Source of the DNA: an uncultured Collinsella sp.
GTDB taxonomy: Bacteria > Actinomycetota > Coriobacteriia > Coriobacteriales > Coriobacteriaceae
DNA: 31,299 bases
Reading direction: 5' to 3'
Assembly: GCA_900761995.1 (NCBI GenBank)
Contig: CAAFEY010000081.1
Coordinates: forward strand, 1 to 31,299
Positions within the stretch are counted from its first letter, which is position 1. Every line of letters begins with the position of its first letter. Of the stretch, positions 22,034 through 30,351 are shown piece after piece. Below the pieces are notes generated by a model that worked only from the letters and a program-made list of their open reading frames with translations, was not told the origin of the DNA and ran no database searches. The position numbers and the translations under genes are program-made.

Positions 22034-22771
22034 CTAAACGTTTGCTCGGTTGGTGAAGATGCCCTTTTTGGAAGCCCCCTGATCGTCGGAGCCCTTCTTC
22101 ACCTTCTTACCGTCCTTGGTGTAGTAGGAGTAGTAGTACTCGCTGGTCTCGGTCTCGCAGTAGTTCATAACGGTACCGATGAGCTTGACCTTCTCGGACT
22201 TCTTAAGCTGACCGATAGCGTTGAGCGCCTCCTCGCGCTTGGTGAAATCCTCACGCACGACAAAAAGCGTGCCGTCGGTCAGGCTGGCAATCTCGGCAGC
22301 ATCGATGAAGGTGCCTACCGGAGGAGCGTCGAAGATGACGTACTGGAACTTGGCAGACAGTGCCTTTACCAGCTTGGCAAAGCGATGAGAGACGATGATG
22401 TCGGCAGGATTGGGAATATGCGGCTCGGCATCGAGGAAGTAGAAGTTCTTCTGACCCGTCTCGACAATTGCCTGGTCAATGGAGATCTGCTCGGAAAGGA
22501 CCGCATAGAGTCCGCCGCGCGAACGAACGCCGAGCATATCGGAAAGGGACCTGCGGCGCATATCGGCCTCGACCAGGAGCACGGACTTGCCGCTCGTGGC
22601 GATTGCCTGAGCAAGATTAATGGAAACCGTAGACTTGCCCTCGTTGGGAATCGAGGAGGTAACGGTGATGGTGCGAATGGGGTCGTCCACGCTCGCAAAG
22701 CGGATGTTGGCCAGAAGGGTCTTGGCGGCATTCTGCACAACGAGCTTATCGGTGTTCTTTGCCTTAGCCAT
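22034..22771 (-). CDS. cpsD: CpsD/CapB-type bacterial tyrosine kinase (BY-kinase)
   Basis: CpsD is the cytoplasmic P-loop half of a split bacterial tyrosine kinase that works with the CpsC/Wzz membrane adaptor. The 245-residue protein shows Walker A (SSIPNEGKSTVSIN, about 40-53), Walker A' (VLLVEADMRR) and Walker B (VIFDAPPVGT). A C-terminal tyrosine cluster SEYYYSYYTKDG, the autophosphorylation site, is followed by a basic tail. It lies two bases after the cpsC stop codon. Its activation normally needs the C-terminal cytoplasmic end of CpsC, which is intact in sequence here but behind a premature stop. Confidence 0.93.
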   Translation of the reverse strand: MAKAKNTDKLVVQNAAKTLLANIRFASVDDPIRTITVTSSIPNEGKSTVSINLAQAIATSGKSVLLVEADMRRRSLSDMLGVRSRGGLYAVLSEQISIDQAIVETGQKNFYFLDAEPHIPNPADIIVSHRFAKLVKALSAKFQYVIFDAPPVGTFIDAAEIASLTDGTLFVVREDFTKREEALNAIGQLKKSEKVKLIGTVMNYCETETSEYYYSYYTKDGKKVKKGSDDQGASKKGIFTNRANV

Positions 22772-22773
22772 GC

Positions 22774-23430
22774 CTATTTACCACCTTTCATAGCCGGAAT
22801 TCGGCCAACAACGGGAATACCCAGGAGCTCTTCTGCCTCTTCGGCACCGCGGATGCGGGTATTGAGCATGTCTGCCAAAACGACATAGGCAACTGCGATA
22901 AAGATACCGGCGAGGAACGCGACGGCAATATACAGCGTGCGCTTGGGGCCGCTGGGGGCTTCGGGGGTCTTAGCCTCGTCGATAACGTTGATGCTCTGGG
23001 CAGCGCCGACGTTCTGAGCGACCGTACTCACCGAGCTGGCAATGGCCTTTGCGACCTCAGCCGTCTCCTTGGCATCGGTGCCGGTAACCGAAAGCGTAAT
23101 GACACGCGTGGTGGTCTCGGAGGAAACAGACACCTTGTAGTCATCCAAATCGGTGAGGCCCAGTTCTTTGGCGGCGCCGCTCTTAACGCTATCGCTATCC
23201 AGCAGCGTGGCGATATCGTTGAAAAGCATCTGGCTCGCCGAGAGATCGTTGTAGCTCATCTGACCGCTATCGTCGGTCTTGGCGAGAATGTACATGCTCG
23301 TCGTCGCGGTATAGGTGTTGTCCATCGCAACGAAGGACACGATGCCCATGGCGATCGCGCAGACCACCGGAAGGGTGATGACCAGCTTGAGGTGCTTCTT
23401 CAGCAGCTAGAACAGTTCGAGAAGGGTCAT
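22774..23430 (-). pseudogene. cpsC: CpsC/Wzz chain-length determinant with amber stop at codon 8
   Basis: ATG 23428-23430 with a GAAAGG-type ribosome site begins MTLLELF, then TAG, then LLKKHLKLVITLPVV and a normal Wzz domain: first membrane helix, extracytoplasmic region with TYTATTSMYILAKTD, the conserved AKTPEAPSGP segment before helix 2, and a short cytoplasmic end. Without the stop the product would be 218 residues, a usual length for CpsC. Internal starts exist (GTG 23367, ATG nearby) but would remove the cytoplasmic N-terminus and part of helix 1. The amber may be a true lesion, a phase-like polymorphism or a sequencing error. Downstream cpsD and cpsB are intact, so translation of the unit may still occur. 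Confidence 0.65.
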
Positions 23431-23477
23431 GCAGCTTGCCTTTCATTTCCCCAGTTCGGATTGACAAAACTGTCCGT

Positions 23478-23506
23478 ATGTTATCGCATCTTTTTACCGA
23501 GACCAA
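23478..23506 (-). promoter_or_regulatory. Promoter of the cpsCDB unit
   Basis: On the minus strand TTGGTC (23501-23506) and TAACAT (23478-23483) are exactly 17 bases apart, about 48 bases before the cpsC ATG. A small inverted repeat, GACA-AAAC-TGTC (23463-23474), sits at the predicted start of transcription. Confidence 0.5.
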
Positions 23507-23571
23507 ACTCTATACATAAGAAACAGGCTCTCCTGTAAAAATGTCGGAAGCAATCGTAAAATTGCACAACA

Positions 23572-23600
23572 ACGCCGCACCCGAAAGTCAAATGCGGCGT
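23572..23600 (-). terminator. Terminator after the PhoR-like gene
   Basis: ACGCCGCA (23572-23579) and TGCGGCGT (23593-23600) form an 8-bp stem with a 13-base loop; the minus strand continues TGTTGT and soon TTTT. It begins 25 bases past the histidine kinase stop codon. A second small hairpin, ACAGG-CTCT-CCTGT, lies at 23523-23536. Confidence 0.6.
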
Positions 23601-23625
23601 CTACATCAATATCTATGTTGTATCG

Positions 23626-25050
23626 CTATGCGAATGGCTCGTCCTGCTGTATGGGAAACGTCACCGTTATGGTGGTTCCCACGCCCAACTCGCTCGACAA
23701 ATCGAGCGTGGCGTGATGATACAGGGCCGCATGCTTGACAATGGCAAGCCCCAGGCCGGTTCCGCCGCGTGCCTTGGACCTACTCTTGTCCACGCGATAG
23801 AACCGCTCAAATACCTTGCCCTGTTCTTCAGGCGCGATACCGATTCCCGTGTCGGCGACAGCGAGGAACGGATGGCCTTCGTCGTTGGTGCCGCACTGCA
23901 GCGTAACCGTACCGCCGGGCCGATTGTAGCGGATGGCGTTGCTTGCCAGATTATAGATGAGCTCGTCGACCAAGCGCGACACGCCTTCGATGACCACAGG
24001 CTTGGTCTCATGACTTATCGTCACATTCGCCTGACGGGCAACCTGTTCAAGACGCTGCTCAACCGCGTAGATCGCACGCGAGAGCTCAATAGGCTCCGTG
24101 GACCCAATGGGCACTGCCTCGCCTTCAGTTGCACGTTCGGCCTCGTCCAAGTTAGACAGCGTAAGGATGTCGTTGACAAGCGCTGCCAAGCGGCCCGCCT
24201 CACGATAGATGCGACCGCCAAAGTTGCGCAGGTCGTCCTCGCCCTCGACCATGCCATTTGCGATGAGCTCGGCATAGCCCGAAATCGCCGTAAGCGGCGT
24301 CTTGAGCTCATGGGTGATATTCGCCGTGAACTCGCGGCGCATACGGTCGTTGTCCGCTAGCACCGCCATTTGGCGCTTGAGTTCCTGGCGCTGCGACTCG
24401 ATACGCTCAAGCATGGGGACCATCTCGGCATAGGCGTGCTCATAGCTACGGCGTGGGTGATCCAAATCCACCTCTTGCAACGGCGCGATGATGGCACGGG
24501 ACTCACGGCGCGCCATAAAAAACGAGAGTACTGCACCCGCTGCTGCGATAAGCAGCATCGGCGCCAGCATCGACAGCAAAATCGCCGCAACGCCAGGCTG
24601 GGCCTGCGCCAAGCGAACGACCTGGCCGTTATCAAGGGTGACGGCGCGATACAGCATAATCTCGTCGAGTGTAGAGCTTGCGCGCTCCGCGGAACCCGAA
24701 CCACTCTCAAAGGCCTCGATGACCTCGGGGCGATCGCCATGGTTGGGCAGTGTGGAAGGCGACGCCTCGTTGTCGTAGGCAACAGATCCGTCCTTATTGA
24801 TCAGCGTGATACGAAGATCCTCGCGATCGAGGCTTCGCAAGAACGGAATGGGCTCCTGTTGCTCGTCGAGGGCGGCAGCAATGAGCTCAGTTTCCTGCGC
24901 CAGATTGGCACTCGTGGCATCCGCCAAAGTGTTTTGCACAAAGAACGCACCCAGCACCGTAAACGCCACGATAACCGCCATGGCGCAGACAAAGATCGTC
25001 ACAAAAACGCGGTGCGACAGCGTATGTTTTCCCTGGGGGGCGAAGACCAC
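23626..25050 (-). CDS. phoR: PhoR-like sensor histidine kinase
   Basis: This 474-residue membrane kinase has two membrane helices (about 15-37 and 155-178) bounding a sensor region of about 115 residues, then the HisKA domain with NITHELKTPLTAISGYAEL and phospho-accepting His247. The HATPase domain shows NLASNAIRYN (N box), DTGIGI (G1) and GGTGLGLAI (G2). GTG 25048-25050 is the start; GGAG six bases upstream lies over the end of the phoB-like gene, so the two are coupled. Pairing with a PhoB-like regulator and nearby pstB suggests phosphate-starvation sensing. No PAS domain is obvious, unlike E. coli PhoR, so a general envelope sensor remains possible. Confidence 0.85.
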   Translation of the reverse strand: MVFAPQGKHTLSHRVFVTIFVCAMAVIVAFTVLGAFFVQNTLADATSANLAQETELIAAALDEQQEPIPFLRSLDREDLRITLINKDGSVAYDNEASPSTLPNHGDRPEVIEAFESGSGSAERASSTLDEIMLYRAVTLDNGQVVRLAQAQPGVAAILLSMLAPMLLIAAAGAVLSFFMARRESRAIIAPLQEVDLDHPRRSYEHAYAEMVPMLERIESQRQELKRQMAVLADNDRMRREFTANITHELKTPLTAISGYAELIANGMVEGEDDLRNFGGRIYREAGRLAALVNDILTLSNLDEAERATEGEAVPIGSTEPIELSRAIYAVEQRLEQVARQANVTISHETKPVVIEGVSRLVDELIYNLASNAIRYNRPGGTVTLQCGTNDEGHPFLAVADTGIGIAPEEQGKVFERFYRVDKSRSKARGGTGLGLAIVKHAALYHHATLDLSSELGVGTTITVTFPIQQDEPFA

Positions 25051-25053
25051 GGG

Positions 25054-25782
25054 TTACTCCTCCGATGCGGTGGCCGCGGTGTCGTCGCCTTCGGCACCAT
25101 CACCGGCAGAAGGCTCGGCCAGGCGATAACCCACGCCGCGCACGGTCTCGATGGCGCTGGCATGCTCGCCCAGTTTTTGGCGAAGCGTCTGCACGTGTAC
25201 GTCAACGGTGCGCGAACCGCCGTCGAAGTCCCAGCCCCACACGCTCTGCAGCAACGACTCGCGGGTAAAGACCACGCCGGGCTTGCGCATGAGGTACTCG
25301 AGCAGGTCGAACTCGCGCAGGGTGAGCTTAAGCGGCTCGCCGGCAACGGTCACCTCGCGATGGCTGGGCGAGAGCACGATGTCGCCCACGCTGAGCACAT
25401 CGCTCGCCTGCTTGACCATGCCGCCGCGACGCAGCAGTGCGCGGCAGCGGCTCGCAAGCTCCATGAGCGAAAACGGCTTAGTCAGGTAATCGTCGGCACC
25501 GCCATCGAGCGCCATCACCTTGTCGAGTTCGGTGTCCTTGGCGGTAAGCATCATGATGGGCACCGTCGCCGTCAGGCGATCGGCACGCAGGCGACGCATA
25601 ATCGCCAAGCCATCGGTGTCGGGCAGCATGATATCGAGCAGCACAGCATCGGGCACCCGTCGTGCCACGGCAGCTTTAAACTCGCCATCACACGAAAAGC
25701 CCTCGGCCTCGATTCCCTGCTTGCGCAGCGCGTAGACTGTCAAATCCCTGATGTTGTCATCGTCCTCGACGTAATAGATCAT
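25054..25782 (-). CDS. phoB: PhoB-like OmpR-family response regulator
   Basis: This 242-residue regulator has an N-terminal receiver with acidic pocket E6-D7-D8, phospho-acceptor Asp50 (AVLLDIMLPDTDG), MLTAKD and TKPFS. A winged-helix DNA-binding domain follows (about 130-225) with TLREFDLLEYLMRKPG and RTVDVHVQTLRQKLG. A short acidic tail ends the protein. AAAGGGG precedes the ATG. The histidine kinase starts four bases before the end of this gene's intergenic space. Position between pstB and phoR-like supports a role in the phosphate response; the same fold serves other signals. Confidence 0.87.
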   Translation of the reverse strand: MIYYVEDDDNIRDLTVYALRKQGIEAEGFSCDGEFKAAVARRVPDAVLLDIMLPDTDGLAIMRRLRADRLTATVPIMMLTAKDTELDKVMALDGGADDYLTKPFSLMELASRCRALLRRGGMVKQASDVLSVGDIVLSPSHREVTVAGEPLKLTLREFDLLEYLMRKPGVVFTRESLLQSVWGWDFDGGSRTVDVHVQTLRQKLGEHASAIETVRGVGYRLAEPSAGDGAEGDDTAATASEE

Positions 25783-25846
25783 GTTGAACCCCTTTGCGGC
25801 CGATATGACCGCATCTTAACCCTAAAGGCACCTGTAAAAGACAGCG

Positions 25847-26722
25847 TCAGCCAAAACGCCCCGTCAAATAATCCGCCGTGCGCGGATCGGTCGGATTCTT
25901 GAAGAGTTGCGCGGTGGGCGCGTGCTCCACCAGCTCACCCAGCAAAAAGAATGCGACCGAATCGGAGATACGCGCCGCCTGCTGCATATTGTGCGTAACG
26001 ACCACGAGCGTGCAGGTCTCTTTGAGCTCACAGGCCAGCTGCTCCACCACCAGCGTCGACACAGGGTCGAGTGCCGAGGTCGGCTCGTCCATCAGCAGAA
26101 TGTCGGGCTGCACGGCCAGCGCGCGGGCGATGCACAGACGCTGCTGCTGGCCGCCCGAAAGACCCAGACCCGACTCTTTGAGCTTGTCCTTGACCTCATC
26201 CCATAGCGCAGCGCGACGAAGGGAGTCCTCGACCAGCTCGTCGAGCACGACGCGGTCGCGCACACCCATACCGCGCGGCCCATAGGCGACGTTGTCGTAG
26301 ATGCTCATGGGAAACGGGTTGGGGCGCTGGAACACCATGCCCACGCGCTGGCGAAGGCGGCAAATGTCGTAATCGCCCAAGATATCTTGACCATCGAGCG
26401 CAATCTTGCCCTCGATACGGCAATCCTTGATGCCGTCGTTCATGCGGTTAAAGCAGCGCAGCAACGTGGACTTTCCGCAGCCCGAAGGCCCGATAAATGA
26501 GGTGATCTGCTTGTCGCGGATCTTGATATTCACGTCCTTGAGCGCATGATGGTCGCCATAGAACAGGTCGAGGCCCTCGACGTCGATGCGCGTCGGCGAG
26601 GCGGCAAGATCCTCTGCCGTGGGGCGAGTCGCATCCCCAACCTCGCGCTCGTGCGCGGCCTCGGCCTGCGCTTCCATGAGTTCTTCAAGCTCCGTGGGCT
26701 CCACAGCCGCAGCAGCCGTCAT
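25847..26722 (-). CDS. pstB: PstB, phosphate ABC transporter ATP-binding protein
   Basis: PstB powers high-affinity phosphate import by PstSCAB. The protein has Walker A GPSGCGKST, Q-loop VFQRPNPFPMSI, signature LSGGQQQR, Walker B ILLMDEPTSALDP and the switch histidine in VVTHNMQQA; the phrase FYGDHHALKDVNIKI is characteristic of PstB. ATG 26720-26722 has GGAGG eight bases upstream; an in-frame GTG at 26737 is less likely. From this ATG it is 291 residues, with an acidic N-terminal extension of about 45 residues compared with the usual 250. Oddly, no pstS, pstC or pstA lies in the window: the upstream neighbour is the VanS-like kinase. The membrane partners must be elsewhere. Confidence 0.95.
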   Translation of the reverse strand: MTAAAAVEPTELEELMEAQAEAAHEREVGDATRPTAEDLAASPTRIDVEGLDLFYGDHHALKDVNIKIRDKQITSFIGPSGCGKSTLLRCFNRMNDGIKDCRIEGKIALDGQDILGDYDICRLRQRVGMVFQRPNPFPMSIYDNVAYGPRGMGVRDRVVLDELVEDSLRRAALWDEVKDKLKESGLGLSGGQQQRLCIARALAVQPDILLMDEPTSALDPVSTLVVEQLACELKETCTLVVVTHNMQQAARISDSVAFFLLGELVEHAPTAQLFKNPTDPRTADYLTGRFG

Positions 26723-26737
26723 ACCGCATACCTCCAC

Positions 26738-26763
26738 ATCGATATCAATTCAGCAGTATCGAT
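26738..26763 (-). promoter_or_regulatory. Inverted repeat in the pstB leader
   Basis: ATCGATA (26738-26744) and TATCGAT (26757-26763) are perfect inverted heptamers with a 12-base spacer, directly before the pstB ribosome site. It may be an operator or a leader hairpin; the sequence does not distinguish. Confidence 0.35.
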
Positions 26764-26795
26764 AGTAGAAATCGCGGCTCATATGCACGTGAGCG

Positions 26796-26815
26796 CATTG
26801 TCAAGTGTTTGTAAG
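26796..26815 (-). promoter_or_regulatory. Pho-box-like direct repeat and TTGACA upstream of pstB
   Basis: On the minus strand two adjacent 10-mers read CTTACAAACA and CTTGACAATG; the second contains a perfect TTGACA. Direct repeats of TTnACA type at about one helical turn are how PhoB/PhoP proteins recognise Pho promoters. A clear -10 at 17 bases is absent (CATATG/TATGAG lie too close), as in activator-dependent promoters. Confidence 0.35.
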
Positions 26816-26825
26816 GGCACGCTGG

Positions 26826-28064
26826 CTATGCGGCGGGCAGCTCGATGGTGAATATCGTGTGTTCGGGCGTCGATTCACATGCAACGGTACCGCCGTGTGC
26901 CGCGATGATCTCCTTGGCAATAGCAAGGCCCAGACCGGCACCACCGCGATTGGTCGCACGCGCCGCATCCAGGCGATAGAACTTCTCAAAGATCACCTTG
27001 AGCTTAGCCGCAGGGATAGGATCGCCCTGATTGATAAAGCGAACGCGCACGCCGCCATCGTCTTGGCGCCCGGCCTCAATCGTGATAGTCGAGCCCTCAT
27101 AGCTATAGGCGACGGCGTTTTTCATGATGTTGTTGAACACGCGAGCCATCTTGTCGCCATCCACGAGCACCGTCAGGTCCTCGTGGATATCAACTTGGGC
27201 TTCCTTATGCTGCTCGTTGAGGATGGGATAGAACTCGTCAGCCACCTGAGCCAGCAGCAACCCCAGATCAACATAGCCGCGCGTGAGCACGATATCGTGG
27301 AAGTCAAAGCGTGTGATATCGAAGAACTCTTCGATGAGTGCATCGAGCCGGTGCGCCTTGTCGAGAGCCACGCCCGTAAAGTGCGCACGTTGCTCAACCG
27401 GCAGCTCAGGAGCCTCTTGCAGCAGCGAAAGATAGCCCACCACACTGGCAAGCGGGGTGCGTAGGTCATGTGCCAAGTACGTGACCAGATCGTCCTTGCG
27501 ATGCGACTCGTCACGCAAGGCCTGTTGCACCTTGCGCTCACGGTCACGCACGCGGTTAAGGGCGCCCTCGACCTCCAAGAAGTCGCCGTCGATGTTGTCC
27601 CAGGTGTCGGGGTGATCGATCAGGCGATCTTGAATACGAGCGGCCAGCACACAATCGGCATGCTGCTCGCCCTGTTCGTAGCCCTGGTAGTACAGGGCGC
27701 GGCCACACAAGAACAGCACGCACGCGGCAAGCGCCAGCACAAAGCCAAGCATGTTGAATACAAAGCCGGCATCGAACAGCACCGGCCCTTCGATGCCGCC
27801 GAGCGCCATGGCGCCAATCGCCAACGTCATGGCCCACGCGGCGCCGCCAATCACCATGCAGCGGCGCACGATCTCAAATCGATCGATCAGCAAAAAGCCG
27901 GCAAGCAGCACCGTCAAGATTCCGGCGATGTTGTCGATGCCAATCAGCAGCAGGCTCAGCAAAAAGAGCAGCACCGTTGCAAGCGCGCGGTTGTCGACGA
28001 CCGACCTCACGTATTCAAAGAGCCGATCGGGTACCTCGAATGCCTGCCTATCGTCTTTTGTCAT
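26826..28064 (-). CDS. VanS-like sensor histidine kinase
   Basis: This 412-residue kinase has four membrane helices in the first 125 residues (about 28-45, 46-61, 70-90 and 100-120) with very short loops, so it has no large external sensor domain. HisKA follows with YLAHDLRTPLASVVGYLSLL and His199, then HATPase motifs NNIMKNAVAYS, INQGDPIP and GGAGLGLAI. The YLAHDLRTPL type H-box and the weak G1 box are features of VanS-group kinases. ATG 28064 has GGGGAA upstream; GTG 28070 is an alternative two codons longer. It lies 19 bases after its cognate regulator gene. No vanHAX ligase genes are present, so it more likely tunes envelope synthesis than confers glycopeptide resistance. Confidence 0.85.
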   Translation of the reverse strand: MTKDDRQAFEVPDRLFEYVRSVVDNRALATVLLFLLSLLLIGIDNIAGILTVLLAGFLLIDRFEIVRRCMVIGGAAWAMTLAIGAMALGGIEGPVLFDAGFVFNMLGFVLALAACVLFLCGRALYYQGYEQGEQHADCVLAARIQDRLIDHPDTWDNIDGDFLEVEGALNRVRDRERKVQQALRDESHRKDDLVTYLAHDLRTPLASVVGYLSLLQEAPELPVEQRAHFTGVALDKAHRLDALIEEFFDITRFDFHDIVLTRGYVDLGLLLAQVADEFYPILNEQHKEAQVDIHEDLTVLVDGDKMARVFNNIMKNAVAYSYEGSTITIEAGRQDDGGVRVRFINQGDPIPAAKLKVIFEKFYRLDAARATNRGGAGLGLAIAKEIIAAHGGTVACESTPEHTIFTIELPAA

Positions 28065-28089
28065 ATCCACTTCCCCACCATCAAAGGCG

Positions 28090-28785
28090 CTATTCGATGA
28101 TGTAGCCGACGCCCCAGACGTTTTTGATAAAGCGTGGCTTTTGTGCGTCGTCGCCGATTTTTTCGCGCAAGTGGCGAATGTGCACCATCACCGTATTGTT
28201 GGAGCCGGGCATAAAATCCTCGCTCCACACCGCGCGGAACAGGTCCTCCACGGCCACCACGCTGCCGCGATGCTCGACCAGATACAGCAAGATTGAATAC
28301 TCGGTGGGTGTGAGGCGTACCGGTGCACCGTCCACCGTCACGGAACGAGCGTCGCGGTTGATCTCCAAGCCGTCGAGCTGAATGGTCGGCGACTCGGCCG
28401 CCTGTGCACGGCTACCGTAGCTGGTGTAGCGGCGAAGCTGAGCGTGCACGCGCGCGATGAGCTCCAGCGGGCGGAACGGCTTGACCACGTAATCGTCCGC
28501 GCCAAGCGAAAGGCCCTCGATCTTGTCTTGCTGGGCATCGCGCGCCGTCAGCATGATCACGGGATAGGTATGGCTGGAACGGATCGTACGCAGCAGCTCA
28601 AACCCATCGATATCGGGCAGCATGACATCTAGCAGCGCCAAATCGAACTCCTGCTCCAAAATCGCCTTGGCAGCATCGGCCCCGCTATAGGCAATCTGGA
28701 CATCAAAGCCCTCTTTTGTAAGGTAGATGCCAACCAAGTCGGCGATGGCCTTTTCGTCATCAACTACCAAAATGCGCTCGTTCAT
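28090..28785 (-). CDS. VanR-like OmpR-family response regulator
   Basis: This 231-residue regulator has a receiver domain with D9-D10, phospho-acceptor Asp53 (LALLDVMLPDIDGFE), MLTARD and VKPFRPLEL, and a winged-helix output domain with TPTEYSILLYLVEHRG and NTVMVHIRHLREKIG, ending VWGVGYIIE as in VanR-type proteins. GAGAGGAG precedes the ATG. It is divergent from the carboxypeptidase gene at 28983, and the space between them carries an 11-bp-spaced direct repeat (28851-28866). It may control both its own unit and the carboxypeptidase, which is inference. Confidence 0.88.
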   Translation of the reverse strand: MNERILVVDDEKAIADLVGIYLTKEGFDVQIAYSGADAAKAILEQEFDLALLDVMLPDIDGFELLRTIRSSHTYPVIMLTARDAQQDKIEGLSLGADDYVVKPFRPLELIARVHAQLRRYTSYGSRAQAAESPTIQLDGLEINRDARSVTVDGAPVRLTPTEYSILLYLVEHRGSVVAVEDLFRAVWSEDFMPGSNNTVMVHIRHLREKIGDDAQKPRFIKNVWGVGYIIE

Positions 28786-28850
28786 GCGTGCTCCTCTCGC
28801 GCTCCATTATGCCCGAGGGGGCGCATGCCACACACAACAAGCGTGGGTGA

Positions 28851-28866
28851 TTAAGTCGGTCTTAAG
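28851..28866. promoter_or_regulatory. TTAAG direct repeat, 11-bp period, between vanR-like and dacA-like genes
   Basis: TTAAG occurs at 28851-28855 and 28862-28866. OmpR-family regulators bind head-to-tail half-sites with this spacing. A CATAAT -10 for the vanR-like gene at 28806-28811 puts the repeat about 50-65 bases upstream of that start, a usual activator position. Confidence 0.4.
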
Positions 28867-28982
28867 CACCCTTGTGCCCGTTCGAACGCGGATGTGGGCC
28901 ACGCACGCACGCGATGATCGCCGACGCCGGCAAACGATATACTCTAGTTTCAGAAGAGACCATCCCGTCGAAAGCGAAATCT

Positions 28983-30323
28983 GTGAAGTCCCTCACCTCT
29001 TTTGCAAAGCGCTCAGCCCAGCTTGCCGCCGGCTTTGTCTGCGCTATCGCCCTTGCCGCTGGCGCGCCCACCGTCGCCGGCGCCCAAGTGCTCACGACCG
29101 ACAATGTTTGCGGCAAAACCGCCGATGCGCGCGGCATCACGGCCGAAAACCTGCCCGATATCGATGCGACCAATGCCCTCGTCATGGGCAAAGACGGTAC
29201 CGTCTACTATGGGCGCGGCGCCGATGAGCAGGTCAAGATTGCCTCGATCACCAAGGTCATGACCGCAATCCTAACCGTCGAGAATTGCAAGATGGACGAG
29301 AAGGTCACGGTGAGCAACGCCGCAGCCACCGTGGGTAATTCGACCGCCGGCTTGCTCGAAGGCGACGAGCTTACCGTGGAGCAGGCACTACGCGGTCTGA
29401 TGATTCCCTCGGGCAACGACGCCGCCATCGTGCTCGCCGAATATGTGGGCAAGAAGATCGACCCCAAGACCAAAGACGCCGAGGCCACATTTGTGAAGGC
29501 CATGAACGAGCGCGCTAAGAAGCTCGGCTGTACCGGTACGCTTTTTGAAAACCCGCATGGTCTGGACTTTGATGAGTGGGCTGGCAATATGCACTCAACC
29601 GCACACGACGTAGCGCTGATGATGCAGGAGGCCATGAAAAACGACACGATCCGCGAGGTCGTAGCGAGCGAGGATTCCTGGATCGAGGTCACGGGCGCCG
29701 ACGGCACCGACCATTCGCATTCCATGGACACGCATAACTATTTGCTGGGCCAAGATGGCAACATCGGCGGCAAGACCGGCACCACCGACGACGCGGGCTA
29801 TTGCTTTACGAGCGCCTACAACCGCGACGGCGACGAAATCTACACCGTTATTTTGAACTCCACCACCACCGATCAGCGCTTTACCGATACCGCCACCCTT
29901 GCCAACTGGTACTACGGTCACAAGGTGACGGTCGCAATCGCCAACACGCAAGAAAAGACCGCCAACGGCAACCCGCTTATGGCGCGCATTAGTCAAACCG
30001 ACTGGACGGATAAGACAATCGACGCCACGCTCGCCGATCCCACGGCGCAAGCGACCGTGTTTTCTCTTGCCGGCGAGGTGACCGAAAAGGTTAGCTACGA
30101 CGATCTTTCGGGCACGGTGCATGTGGGCGACAAGGTGGGCAGCGTTACACTCAAGCAGGACGGCACCAAGATCGCCGTCATGGACCTGGTTGCCGACGAG
30201 GAAGGCGCAGGGCCGAATCCCATTGAATGGATACTCGTGAAGCTCGACCGTCTGGGCCGTCGTATCGACAACCGCCCACTTGCGGCAGAGAGCGAGACCG
30301 TCGCTAAGGCTCCTGAGGTGTAG
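28983..30323 (+). CDS. dacA: D-alanyl-D-alanine carboxypeptidase (peptidase S11, PBP5/DacA type)
   Basis: This secreted penicillin-binding protein trims the terminal D-Ala from peptidoglycan pentapeptides. Counted from GTG 28983, a signal peptide (KSLTSFAKR then a hydrophobic core to about residue 34, VAGA) leads into the catalytic domain. The active-site motifs are S88-I-T-K91, S143-G-N145 and K264-T-G266. A beta-rich C-terminal S11 domain follows, ending about residue 446. A longer form from ATG 28914 (469 residues) is possible, but a TATACT -10 at 28938-28943 lies within it and the shorter N-terminus gives a canonical signal peptide. No C-terminal membrane anchor is obvious. It is divergent from the VanR-like regulator and ends at the terminator at 30352. 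Confidence 0.93.
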   Translation: MKSLTSFAKRSAQLAAGFVCAIALAAGAPTVAGAQVLTTDNVCGKTADARGITAENLPDIDATNALVMGKDGTVYYGRGADEQVKIASITKVMTAILTVENCKMDEKVTVSNAAATVGNSTAGLLEGDELTVEQALRGLMIPSGNDAAIVLAEYVGKKIDPKTKDAEATFVKAMNERAKKLGCTGTLFENPHGLDFDEWAGNMHSTAHDVALMMQEAMKNDTIREVVASEDSWIEVTGADGTDHSHSMDTHNYLLGQDGNIGGKTGTTDDAGYCFTSAYNRDGDEIYTVILNSTTTDQRFTDTATLANWYYGHKVTVAIANTQEKTANGNPLMARISQTDWTDKTIDATLADPTAQATVFSLAGEVTEKVSYDDLSGTVHVGDKVGSVTLKQDGTKIAVMDLVADEEGAGPNPIEWILVKLDRLGRRIDNRPLAAESETVAKAPEV

Positions 30324-30351
30324 GGCGCAAGAATAATAAGTCCACTGAAAG

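Noticed and set aside
10453..23409. In-frame TAG after a Leu-Phe in both the MFS remnant and cpsC, suggesting amber recoding
   Set aside because: TAG is the ordinary stop of many intact genes here (serB, larC, larA, larD, hisS, the amidohydrolase, cpsD, the GNAT gene), so it cannot be generally read as sense; the MFS gene is also deleted internally.
26826..28785. Glycopeptide-resistance (van) cluster
   Set aside because: Only the two-component genes resemble VanRS; no vanH, vanA/B ligase or vanX is in the window.
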